Assembly: GCF_016827605.1 (NCBI RefSeq)
Contig: NZ_JAEPJQ010000002.1
Coordinates: 310,001-374,000 of the forward strand
Origin: Hyunsoonleella ulvae
GTDB taxonomy: Bacteria; Bacteroidota; Bacteroidia; Flavobacteriales; Flavobacteriaceae
Direction of reading: 5' to 3'
DNA: 64,000 nt
Each line of letters begins with the position of its first letter. Position 1 is the first letter of the stretch. A model generated the notes under the pieces. It searched no databases. It was given only the letters and a program-made list of their open reading frames with translations, and had not been told where the DNA came from. Shown here one piece after another: positions 8,351-15,545 of the stretch. The translations under genes were made by a program, and so were the position numbers.

Positions 8351-9394
8351 CTATTTTCTAATCCCTTTGGCGTTTAAGTATGAATGGTATGCTCTTGCAT
8401 TAGCATTATGCTGTGCTAATGTTTTAGCAAATTTATGATATCCAATTCGTTTAGGGTCTGCCGAGAAGTATAAATAGTTGTGCTTTTCGTAATTCAAAAC
8501 AGCTTCTATTGCTGATATGTTTGGCATAGCGATAAGCCCAGGTGGTAAACCTCTGTTCTTATAGGTATTATACGGCGACTTAATTTCTTTGTGCACATTT
8601 AACACACGTTTTATTATAGTGTTTTTATATTTAGGTAGCTTGTATGCAGCAAATTTTAGTGTAGGATCTGCCTGTAAGGGAATACCATTTTTCAACCTAT
8701 TAATGTAAACACCAGCTATTCGTGGTTGCTCTTTTTCTGCTTTAGACTCTTCGTAAACAATAGAAGCCAACGCAATTACTTGGTCTTGAGACAAACCAAT
8801 ATTATGTGCTTTGGCAATACGCTTATCTGTCCAAAATCGCTTGTACTCCTTTAGCATCCTATCCCTAAACGTCTCTGCAGAAGTATTCCAATACAATTCA
8901 TAACTATTGGGTAAATACATGCCTAATGCTGTTTCGCTTTTAAAACCATTGGAACTTAAAAACTCAGTATCTGTCATGGCATTGATAAGAGCCAAGCTAT
9001 CTGCCTCTATTTGCTTGGCAATTCTACCCGCCAATTTCTCTAGGGAATTTTGATTATTAAATGCTACTTTAACGGGGATGTTTCCACTCCGTATAGAATT
9101 AATAATATCATTATTATTCATGCCTTTTTTTATCGCAAACTTTCCTGATTTTATATTTGATGTATATTTTTTTTGTTCGGCTAAAACATCAAAAGAGGCT
9201 ATATCTTTTAAAAGTGGCTCTAATTGGGATCTTACTTCATCATAACTATCCGTAGATTTTATGTATATATAGGCTTCATCATTGTTAAACTTTGTATTTG
9301 GAGATAACATCGCATTGTACACATAATATGCAAAAAAGCCTGCTACTACTAAACCGATTAGTGCTATTGCCCAAAGTATTTTTTTTATATACAT
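8351..9394 (-). CDS. mltG: Endolytic murein transglycosylase MltG
   Basis: MltG is an inner-membrane enzyme that cuts nascent glycan strands and may terminate their elongation. The 347-residue protein has one N-terminal membrane helix (about 5-25) and the YceG domain with the catalytic-glutamate region ALASIVYEESKAEKEQPRIAG and the downstream LQADPTLKFA and SPYNTYKNRGLPPG motifs, all typical of the family. It starts 1 bp after the acetyltransferase gene, within the dapF-GNAT-mltG-DUF2279 run. Confidence 0.95.
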   Translation of the reverse strand: MYIKKILWAIALIGLVVAGFFAYYVYNAMLSPNTKFNNDEAYIYIKSTDSYDEVRSQLEPLLKDIASFDVLAEQKKYTSNIKSGKFAIKKGMNNNDIINSIRSGNIPVKVAFNNQNSLEKLAGRIAKQIEADSLALINAMTDTEFLSSNGFKSETALGMYLPNSYELYWNTSAETFRDRMLKEYKRFWTDKRIAKAHNIGLSQDQVIALASIVYEESKAEKEQPRIAGVYINRLKNGIPLQADPTLKFAAYKLPKYKNTIIKRVLNVHKEIKSPYNTYKNRGLPPGLIAMPNISAIEAVLNYEKHNYLYFSADPKRIGYHKFAKTLAQHNANARAYHSYLNAKGIRK

Positions 9395-9395
9395 A

Positions 9396-9920
9396 CTATG
9401 ATTTTATAAGTTGAAATAAAAATTCGTTACTGTATTGCCCTTCATTGTAATTCCAATCCTTTTTAAGCCCTATGCTTTCAAAGCCGTGATTTGTAAAAAG
9501 CTGGATACTTGCTTTGTTTTCCTCTGAAATGTTACAATATAATTGATGCAATCCTAAATGTGCAAAACTATATTTTATTAGAAGCTTTAGGGCTTCATTT
9601 CCAAAACCTTTAGCTCTATTATTTTCATCCTTTACAATAATACCTACACCAGCCCTTTTATTCTTAAAATCAAAGTCAAATAAATCAATCAATCCTAGAG
9701 CTTCTCCGTTTTTACTTTCTATAAGTAATCGCAATTGTTTTGCCTCAAAAATATCCTTGAGGGCATTTTCTAAATATTGCTTAATAACATAACGAGAAAA
9801 AGGGGTTTGTGTATTACTTAACTGCCAGGTGGTTTCGTCATTCTCTACCTCAAAAACAAAATCTAAATCCTCTGGTTCTAGAGCTCTAAGGTTAATATGT
9901 TCTCCTGTTAGGGTTTTCAT
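9396..9920 (-). CDS. GNAT family N-acetyltransferase (RimJ/RimL type)
   Basis: This 174-residue protein begins with LTGEHINLRALEPEDLDFVFE, a RimJ/RimL-type opening, and has the later RAKGFGNEALKLL acetyl-CoA loop and NHGFESIG end motif. It may acetylate a protein N-terminus, an antibiotic-like amine or a polyamine; nothing in the sequence decides. Its ATG overlaps the dapF stop codon (ATGA), indicating translational coupling with diaminopimelate epimerase. Confidence 0.88.
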   Translation of the reverse strand: MKTLTGEHINLRALEPEDLDFVFEVENDETTWQLSNTQTPFSRYVIKQYLENALKDIFEAKQLRLLIESKNGEALGLIDLFDFDFKNKRAGVGIIVKDENNRAKGFGNEALKLLIKYSFAHLGLHQLYCNISEENKASIQLFTNHGFESIGLKKDWNYNEGQYSNEFLFQLIKS

Positions 9921-10690
9921 ATGGTGCCCTCAAAAACAAATTTCGCAGGTCCAGTAAGCCACACATTGGTGTACTTACCTTCTTTAACATCAAAACTTAC
10001 TTCCAATTTTCCACCTTCAACATGTATGGAAATAACATTCTTTTCAGTCTCTCCTATATAATGCATTGCGATGGCTGTAGCTGTAGCCCCTGTACCACAT
10101 GACAAAGTTTCATCTTCCACGCCACGTTCGTAGGTTCTTAATCTAAAGGTATCATCATCCATCTGTTTTACAAAATTCACATTGGATCCTTCTTCAAAAT
10201 ACGGTGCTCCATATCTAATTTCAGAACCTTTTGCTTTAATTTCAAAAGTATCTATAGCTTCCTCAAATTGAACATGGTGTGGCGAACCCGTGTCTAAAAA
10301 AACATAACTTTCCTTTTTCTGCACAGAGGGCACGTCTTGCATTTGTAATCGTACAATACCATCCTTTATGGTGGCGTGATGTAAACCGTCAATAGCCTCA
10401 AAAACAGCACTATCGGAGATCACACCTAAATGCTTGGCAAAAGCTACTAGACATCTACCGCCGTTTCCACACATCGTACTCTCATTACCATCAGAATTAT
10501 AGTAAACCATCTTAAAATCACAAGTATCGTGATTTTCTAATAAAATTAAGCCGTCTGCACCTATGCCAAAACGTCGGTCACAAAGGTCTGCCACCAATTT
10601 GGTATTATTTTTGTCGAATGTTTGTTGACGATTATCAATCATCACAAAGTCGTTTCCTGTACCTTGATATTTGTAAAATTTCTGTTGCAT
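9917..10690 (-). CDS. dapF: Diaminopimelate epimerase
   Basis: DapF interconverts LL- and meso-diaminopimelate for lysine and peptidoglycan synthesis. The protein has YQGTGNDFVMID at its start and the two catalytic cysteines in MCGNGGRC (Cys about residue 74) and ETLSCGTGATA (about residue 200), the thiol pair of this PLP-independent racemase. I start at the ATG at 10688-10690 (MQQKF); an in-frame TTG two codons earlier is less likely. It heads the cell-wall operon running down to DUF2279. Confidence 0.96.
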   Translation of the reverse strand: MQQKFYKYQGTGNDFVMIDNRQQTFDKNNTKLVADLCDRRFGIGADGLILLENHDTCDFKMVYYNSDGNESTMCGNGGRCLVAFAKHLGVISDSAVFEAIDGLHHATIKDGIVRLQMQDVPSVQKKESYVFLDTGSPHHVQFEEAIDTFEIKAKGSEIRYGAPYFEEGSNVNFVKQMDDDTFRLRTYERGVEDETLSCGTGATATAIAMHYIGETEKNVISIHVEGGKLEVSFDVKEGKYTNVWLTGPAKFVFEGTI

Positions 10691-10751
10691 AATCAAGGCA
10701 CAAAGATATAAATATTATAGCGTTTTTCAGATTGTTAAATCGTCGTTAAAG

Positions 10752-10768
10752 TTGAATTTCAAATTCAA
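10752..10768. promoter_or_regulatory. 17-bp palindrome between dapF and degP
   Basis: A perfect palindrome (TTGAATTT, central C, AAATTCAA) lies in the divergent dapF/protease intergenic region, 48 bp before the protease start codon. The size and symmetry fit an operator for a dimeric regulator. The regulator is not identifiable. Confidence 0.4.
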
Positions 10769-10816
10769 TAAATATTTAATTTTAATCGTTCATGAATATA
10801 TCTTAAACTGAAAATT

Positions 10817-12229
10817 ATGAAGAAGATTTTAACATTAGTATTGGTTTCAGCTCTTGGTGGTATATTAACACTTGGAGGCTACAAATTATTTCTAGAAAAA
10901 GAAAAAACATTAGTAGTTAATACTACTGAGGAGCAACCCTCTTTAATCCCAACAACCTCAACTAACACCATTTATAAGCCTTATGAAACACCTGATTTCG
11001 CAAAGGCTGCTGAAAACACTGTAAATGCTGTTGTACACGTAAAAAATGTAACGTTAAGTAGAGGTAGATTGACTTTTGAAGATTTATTTTTAGGCAGAAG
11101 CCCACAACGCGCACAGTTAGGTACTGGCTCTGGTGTTATAATTACCCCTGATGGATACATTATTACAAACAACCATGTTATTGATAAATCCCAAGAACTT
11201 TCAGTAACCTTAAATAACAATAAAACTTATAAAGCCGAAATTGTAGGCACCGATCCCAAAACAGATATCGCATTGTTGAAGATTGAGGCCGAGGAGGACT
11301 TACCTGTTGTTACGTTTGGAGATTCTGATAATGCAAAAATAGGCGAATGGGTTTTGGCAGTTGGCAATCCCTTCAATTTAACTTCAACCGTAACCGCAGG
11401 AATTATTAGTGCTAAAGCAAGAGACTTATCTGGTAATGCATCACAGTCTTTTATACAAACAGATGCTGCTGTAAACCCCGGAAACTCGGGAGGTGCTCTT
11501 GTTAACACTAACGGAGAGTTAATTGGTATCAACACTGCTATTTCCTCACAAACAGGATCTTATGTAGGATACTCCTTTGCTGTACCTAGCAATATTGCAA
11601 GAAAGGTGGTAAATGATATTATGGAATACGGTAACGTACAAAACGGAATTTTAGGGGTGTTTGGAACTGCCTTAAACAGCGTAGCTGCCGAAAAAATAGA
11701 TATCGATGATACAGAAGGGTTTTATGTGGATAGTATTGAAGAAGACTCTGGTGCCGAAGCGGCTGGTATTAAAAAGGGAGACATCATTAAAAAAGTAGAT
11801 AATATCAAGATCTTGAAGTTTTCTGATCTTAAAGGCCACTTAAATACTAAAAGTCCTGACGATTATGTGGACGTTACTTATTTACGCGATGGAAATATTA
11901 AAACTGTTCCTGTAAGACTTATTAAACCTGCCCCTTCGGTTGTTTTACCTTATGTAGGCTTAATTAAAAATGCAAAACCCAAGGAATTGAAAAAGTTTAA
12001 GGCTAAAAATGGGGTTAAAATAGACCGATTAGACGGTAATGAAAGAATCATAAACTACTGGAAAAAAAATAATATTGGTAAAGGCTCTATTATTACCAAG
12101 ATTAATGGCACAGATATAAATAATGTCGATGATGTAAAAATGGTTTTAAAAAGTCAGTCTGTTAACGAACCACTAGAGTTAGAACTCATTAATTTAGACG
12201 GAGAAAAAGAGAGTCATTTTATTAGATAA
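10817..12229 (+). CDS. DegP/HtrA family periplasmic serine protease
   Basis: This is a periplasmic quality-control protease of 470 residues. It has an N-terminal signal/anchor, a trypsin-like domain with triad His in ITNNHVID (about 119), Asp in PKTDIALLKI (about 149) and Ser in NPGNSGGALV (about 224), then two PDZ domains (about 280-370 and 375-470). The first PDZ carries the usual GAEAAGIKKGDII; the second is more diverged. It is preceded by a palindrome and followed by an intrinsic terminator, so it seems to be a single-gene unit. DegP, DegS or DegQ-type roles cannot be separated by sequence alone. Confidence 0.95.
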   Translation: MKKILTLVLVSALGGILTLGGYKLFLEKEKTLVVNTTEEQPSLIPTTSTNTIYKPYETPDFAKAAENTVNAVVHVKNVTLSRGRLTFEDLFLGRSPQRAQLGTGSGVIITPDGYIITNNHVIDKSQELSVTLNNNKTYKAEIVGTDPKTDIALLKIEAEEDLPVVTFGDSDNAKIGEWVLAVGNPFNLTSTVTAGIISAKARDLSGNASQSFIQTDAAVNPGNSGGALVNTNGELIGINTAISSQTGSYVGYSFAVPSNIARKVVNDIMEYGNVQNGILGVFGTALNSVAAEKIDIDDTEGFYVDSIEEDSGAEAAGIKKGDIIKKVDNIKILKFSDLKGHLNTKSPDDYVDVTYLRDGNIKTVPVRLIKPAPSVVLPYVGLIKNAKPKELKKFKAKNGVKIDRLDGNERIINYWKKNNIGKGSIITKINGTDINNVDDVKMVLKSQSVNEPLELELINLDGEKESHFIR

Positions 12230-12249
12230 AAACAAATATATACTATGAA

Positions 12250-12281
12250 GAAACAGCATCTTTTGAAGGTGCTGTTTTTTT
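12250..12281 (+). terminator. Intrinsic terminator after the HtrA gene
   Basis: A hairpin (AAACAGCA at 12251-12258 pairing with TGCTGTTT at 12270-12277) is followed directly by a T run. It lies 20 bp after the protease stop codon. Confidence 0.85.
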
Positions 12282-12298
12282 ATACAAATGTTTTACGA

Positions 12299-12323
12299 AA
12301 ACGTTTGAAATGTGATACTTTTG
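12299..12323 (+). promoter_or_regulatory. Putative GAPDH promoter with a palindromic site
   Basis: TACTTTTG at 12316-12323 matches the Bacteroidota -7 box TAnnTTTG, 31 bp before the GAPDH start codon. The palindrome AAACGTTT at 12299-12306 sits within the spacer, where an operator would be expected. No clear -33 TTG is present at exactly N19, so the call is tentative. Confidence 0.45.
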
Positions 12324-12354
12324 CAACATTATAAACTACTAAACTATCAAAATA

Positions 12355-13803
12355 ATGTCCACAGATGCGACTTACGAAAAAGAGTTAGCGTTTCAAGCAG
12401 ATCGACGAAGAGCTACAGTTGAATTTATTAAAGTTGTTAGTGATCTCTGGTATGATGACTCTATCGAGCTAATTCTCTTTAAAAACCAGCTTATCGACAA
12501 AAATGTAAGTGAAATTTTAAACTTACATGATTATGCTGGTAAGTTTGTACAAAAACCCATTTCAATTTTTGATTCCGTTGAAGTTGCAAAAGCAATAAAA
12601 CAGCTCAATATCCCTCCTGCTAAATTGGATATTGGTAAGTTAACTTACGAATTCCACTTAGAGGAAAACAAATTTGATGATGCAATACATTTTGTAGCTA
12701 ATAAAATTAAAGATGCCGACAAAAGTAAATCCATCGAACCAAAAGATGTTGTACTTTACGGTTTTGGTCGTATTGGGCGTTTGGTAGCCAGGGAATTAAT
12801 GGCCAAGACGGGAAAAGGCAGTCAACTTCGCCTAAGAGCCATTGTTACTAGAGGTGCCATAACATCAGAAATTTTAGAAAAACGAGCTGCTTTATTAAAC
12901 AACGATTCTATTCACGGTGAGTTTTCAGGAACTGTTACAGCTGATGTAAAAAATAATGCCCTCATTGTAAATGGTACAACTGTAAAGATCATTTCATCAG
13001 ACGCTCCTGAAACAATTGATTATACCAAATACGGTATAAGTAACGCCTTAGTTATTGATAATACTGGAGCTTTCAGGGATAAAGATGCATTATCCAGACA
13101 TCTACAAGCAAAAGGGGTTAAGAAAGTCTTGCTTACTGCTCCGGGAAAGGAAATTCCCAATATCGTACATGGTGTTAATCATTTTGATTACAATCCGGAT
13201 GCTATTGATATTTTTTCCGCTGCATCTTGTACTACTAATGCCATAACACCTGTTTTAAAGGCAGTGGAAGATTCTTATGGTATAAAAAGTGGTCATTTAG
13301 AGACGATTCATGCTTATACCAACGATCAAAATTTAGTAGATAATTTTCATAAAAAATACCGTCGTGGTCGTGCTGCTGCACTAAATATGGTAATTACAGA
13401 AACTGGTGCCGGGAAAGCTGTGGCTAAAGCATTACCAAGTCTGGATGGTAAATTAACATCCAATGCGATTAGGGTTCCTGTACCAAATGGTTCGTTAGCC
13501 ATTCTAAATTTAGAACTGGATAGAAAAACATCTCTTAATGCAATTAACGCCACCATAAAAAAATATGCACTTGAGGGCGATTTGGTGGAGCAGATAAAGT
13601 ACGAGCTTAATGATGAACTCGTTTCTAGCGATATTGTTGGGTGTTCTGCACCTTCAATTTATGATAGTAAGGCAACTATTGTTCGCCCTGATGGAAAAAA
13701 TGTAATACTGTATATATGGTATGATAACGAATATGGATACAGTCATCAGGTTGTTAGACTCGCAAAATATATCTCTAAAGTAAGACGTTATACCTACTAT
13801 TAA
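12355..13803 (+). CDS. gap: Glyceraldehyde-3-phosphate dehydrogenase, long form
   Basis: This is an NAD(P)-dependent glycolytic or gluconeogenic dehydrogenase of 482 residues, about 140 more than classic GapA. The extra N-terminal part (about 1-130) is mainly helical with no recognised domain; the Rossmann motif GFGRIGRLV follows near residue 136. The catalytic cysteine lies in SAASCTTNAITP (about 291) and the partner histidine in ETIHAYTNDQN (about 318). The C-terminal ASTGAGKA-like block reads TETGAGKAVAKALPS. Long forms of this type occur in Bacteroidota beside a standard-length paralogue; which direction each serves is not visible here. Confidence 0.93.
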   Translation: MSTDATYEKELAFQADRRRATVEFIKVVSDLWYDDSIELILFKNQLIDKNVSEILNLHDYAGKFVQKPISIFDSVEVAKAIKQLNIPPAKLDIGKLTYEFHLEENKFDDAIHFVANKIKDADKSKSIEPKDVVLYGFGRIGRLVARELMAKTGKGSQLRLRAIVTRGAITSEILEKRAALLNNDSIHGEFSGTVTADVKNNALIVNGTTVKIISSDAPETIDYTKYGISNALVIDNTGAFRDKDALSRHLQAKGVKKVLLTAPGKEIPNIVHGVNHFDYNPDAIDIFSAASCTTNAITPVLKAVEDSYGIKSGHLETIHAYTNDQNLVDNFHKKYRRGRAAALNMVITETGAGKAVAKALPSLDGKLTSNAIRVPVPNGSLAILNLELDRKTSLNAINATIKKYALEGDLVEQIKYELNDELVSSDIVGCSAPSIYDSKATIVRPDGKNVILYIWYDNEYGYSHQVVRLAKYISKVRRYTYY

Positions 13804-13840
13804 AAACATCTAAGCACAAGTTTTTATCGTAAATAGCTCT

Positions 13841-13867
13841 GAATAGCTTCAAATTTTGAGGCTATTC
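13841..13867 (+). terminator. Hairpin terminator after GAPDH
   Basis: A stem of GAATAGC (13841-13847) with GCTATTC (13861-13867) and inner pairing TCAAA/TTTGA lies 38 bp after the GAPDH stop. The following T tract is weak, so efficiency is uncertain. Confidence 0.6.
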
Positions 13868-13939
13868 TGTATTTATTGATGTTTTTAAACTTTATTTTAT
13901 ATTTTCGCATTAACAGTTAACCTATTTAAACACAACCAA

Positions 13940-14560
13940 ATGAATTCCTCAAAATACCTAATCGCATTCATCTTTTTGTTTACTTTTAGAATAGCTTTCT
14001 CTCAAACCGCTCAACAACCTGAAGCATTATCACTTAATAGTGGTACCATTGATAGTCAATTTGAATTTATTTTTAGAAAATCTGGTAATTTCAAGGGCAC
14101 AAATGGTCAACCTTACGAGGCCGTAAAAACAGCATGGTTATTAACACTACGTAACCATGTAAAGGATTCTTTAAACGGAATTCGTAAAAATTTAAACGAG
14201 ACGCAAGCTGTAGTTAAAACACAAGCTAATGAGATTACACAACTAAAAAGCTCGCTTTCTAAAACGCAAGCAAACTTAGATAAGACTAACACTGAAAAAG
14301 ATAGTATGTCACTTTTTGGGATGCAAATGAGCAAGACTGGGTATAACACATTATTATGGAGTATTATTGCTGCACTATTGGCCTTACTCCTATTATTTAT
14401 ATATAAGTTTAAAAATAGTAATGCCGTAACAAGGCAAGCCAAACTTAGCTTATCTGAAATTGAGGAGGAATTTGAAGAACACAGAAAAACTGCCTTAGAA
14501 CGCGAACAAAAAGTAAGACGCCAATTACAGGACGAAATTAACAAGCAGAAAAAGGCTTAA
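13940..14560 (+). CDS. Signal-peptide, coiled-coil, single-helix membrane protein
   Basis: This 206-residue protein is of unknown function. It has a signal peptide (about 1-22, ending AFSQ), a region rich in Q, K, T and N with strong coiled-coil character (about 85-125), a transmembrane helix (about 138-156, LLWSIIAALLALLLLFIY) and a charged C-terminal coiled coil (about 165-206). This suggests an envelope scaffold with coiled coils on both sides of the membrane. It is followed by a strong bidirectional terminator. I do not recognise a named family. Confidence 0.7.
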   Translation: MNSSKYLIAFIFLFTFRIAFSQTAQQPEALSLNSGTIDSQFEFIFRKSGNFKGTNGQPYEAVKTAWLLTLRNHVKDSLNGIRKNLNETQAVVKTQANEITQLKSSLSKTQANLDKTNTEKDSMSLFGMQMSKTGYNTLLWSIIAALLALLLLFIYKFKNSNAVTRQAKLSLSEIEEEFEEHRKTALEREQKVRRQLQDEINKQKKA

Positions 14561-14582
14561 AATTCTAGAAATCATAAAATTA

Positions 14583-14619
14583 AAAAGGCGCACTAATCAA
14601 GTTGATTATTGCGCCTTTT
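14583..14619. terminator. Bidirectional terminator
   Basis: A long perfect stem (AAAAGGCGCA at 14583-14592 with TGCGCCTTTT at 14610-14619, plus inner TAATC/GATTA) is flanked by A and T runs. It lies between the convergent coiled-coil and transaldolase genes and can serve both. Confidence 0.9.
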
Positions 14620-14636
14620 ATATATTCTATAAAAAC

Positions 14637-15290
14637 TTAGTTACCTTTCTTGTAATCAGCTAAGAACTTAGCTAAACCAATATCAGTTAAAGGATGTTTC
14701 AATAACCCTTCAATAGAACTTAAAGGCCCAGTCATTACGTCCGATCCTATTTTAGCACAATCAATAACATGCATTGTATGTCGTACAGAAGCCGATAGAA
14801 TCTGGGTTTCAAAACCGTAATTATCATAAATATGACGGATTTCAGAAATTAAATTTAACCCATCTGTAGAAATATCATCCAAACGTCCTAAAAAAGGAGA
14901 CACATAAGTAGCTCCTGCTTTAGCAGCTAAAAGTGCTTGTCCAGCAGAAAACACCAATGTTACATTGGTTTTAATTCCTTTACTAGAAAAGTACTTACAT
15001 GCCTTTACACCGTCTTTAATCATTGGTAATTTAACCACAATTTGGTCGTGCAATTCAGCTAAAGCTTCTCCTTCTTTTATCATACCTTCAACATCGGTAG
15101 AAATTACCTCAGCACTTACATCGCCATCTACAATATTGCAAATATCAACGTAATGTTTCATAATATTATCATGCCCTGTAATACCCTCTTTAGCCATTAA
15201 CGAAGGGTTTGTAGTTACACCGTCTAAAATCCCCATATCTTGGGCTTCTTTTATTTGGTCTAAGTTTGCAGTGTCAATAAAAAATTTCAT
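14637..15290 (-). CDS. tal: Transaldolase / fructose-6-phosphate aldolase family protein
   Basis: This is a short-form (TalC/FSA-type) transaldolase of 217 residues in a TIM-barrel fold. The Schiff-base lysine is Lys87 in QIVVKLPM, with [13 protein letters not shown] and [29 protein letters not shown]-type blocks typical of the family. The likely role is sedoheptulose-7-phosphate/erythrose-4-phosphate exchange in the pentose phosphate pathway. Short forms can also act as fructose-6-phosphate aldolase, and sequence alone does not separate these. Confidence 0.93.
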   Translation of the reverse strand: MKFFIDTANLDQIKEAQDMGILDGVTTNPSLMAKEGITGHDNIMKHYVDICNIVDGDVSAEVISTDVEGMIKEGEALAELHDQIVVKLPMIKDGVKACKYFSSKGIKTNVTLVFSAGQALLAAKAGATYVSPFLGRLDDISTDGLNLISEIRHIYDNYGFETQILSASVRHTMHVIDCAKIGSDVMTGPLSSIEGLLKHPLTDIGLAKFLADYKKGN

Positions 15291-15334
15291 TATTTCTGTT
15301 ATATAGTTTTTAATTTATATTAAGTCAATATTAT

Positions 15335-15422
15335 GGCGTTACCCACAAGGGGTCGGGCTTTCAGCAGCCGCTCCCTCCTACGTCGGGGAGCTTCAACAAA
15401 TGCTTCAATCCCTAACGCAGCG
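15335..15422. repeat. REP-like palindromic element
   Basis: This is a GC-rich island of about 85 bp in an AT-rich intergenic region. The ends are inverted (GCGTTA at 15336-15341, TAACGC at 15413-15418), there is an internal stem GCTCCC/GGGAGC (15370-15375, 15386-15391), and the core reads GGGGTCGGGCTTTC. From memory, elements with this GCGTTACC...GGTCGGGCTTTC...CCTAACGC layout are dispersed in many Flavobacteriaceae genomes, as expected for REP/BIME sequences. No transposase gene is nearby. Confidence 0.6.
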
Positions 15423-15545
15423 AATTTACAACATTAAGCGCTTTACGTAATTAACTTTAGATAAAATCTATTAACAACTTGCTAAAAGTTTTCGGGAAAG
15501 TAAACTTTATTAAAACCAGTAGAACAAAATTATTAACGCGTATTC

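Noticed and set aside
8130-8438. A plus-strand frame across the DUF2279/mltG boundary
   Set aside because: It overlaps two well-supported genes on the other strand and its translation has no recognisable domain.
15300-15545. A CRISPR array or insertion sequence at the GC-rich island
   Set aside because: There is a single palindromic unit with no spacer series, no transposase and no target-site duplication that I can see.
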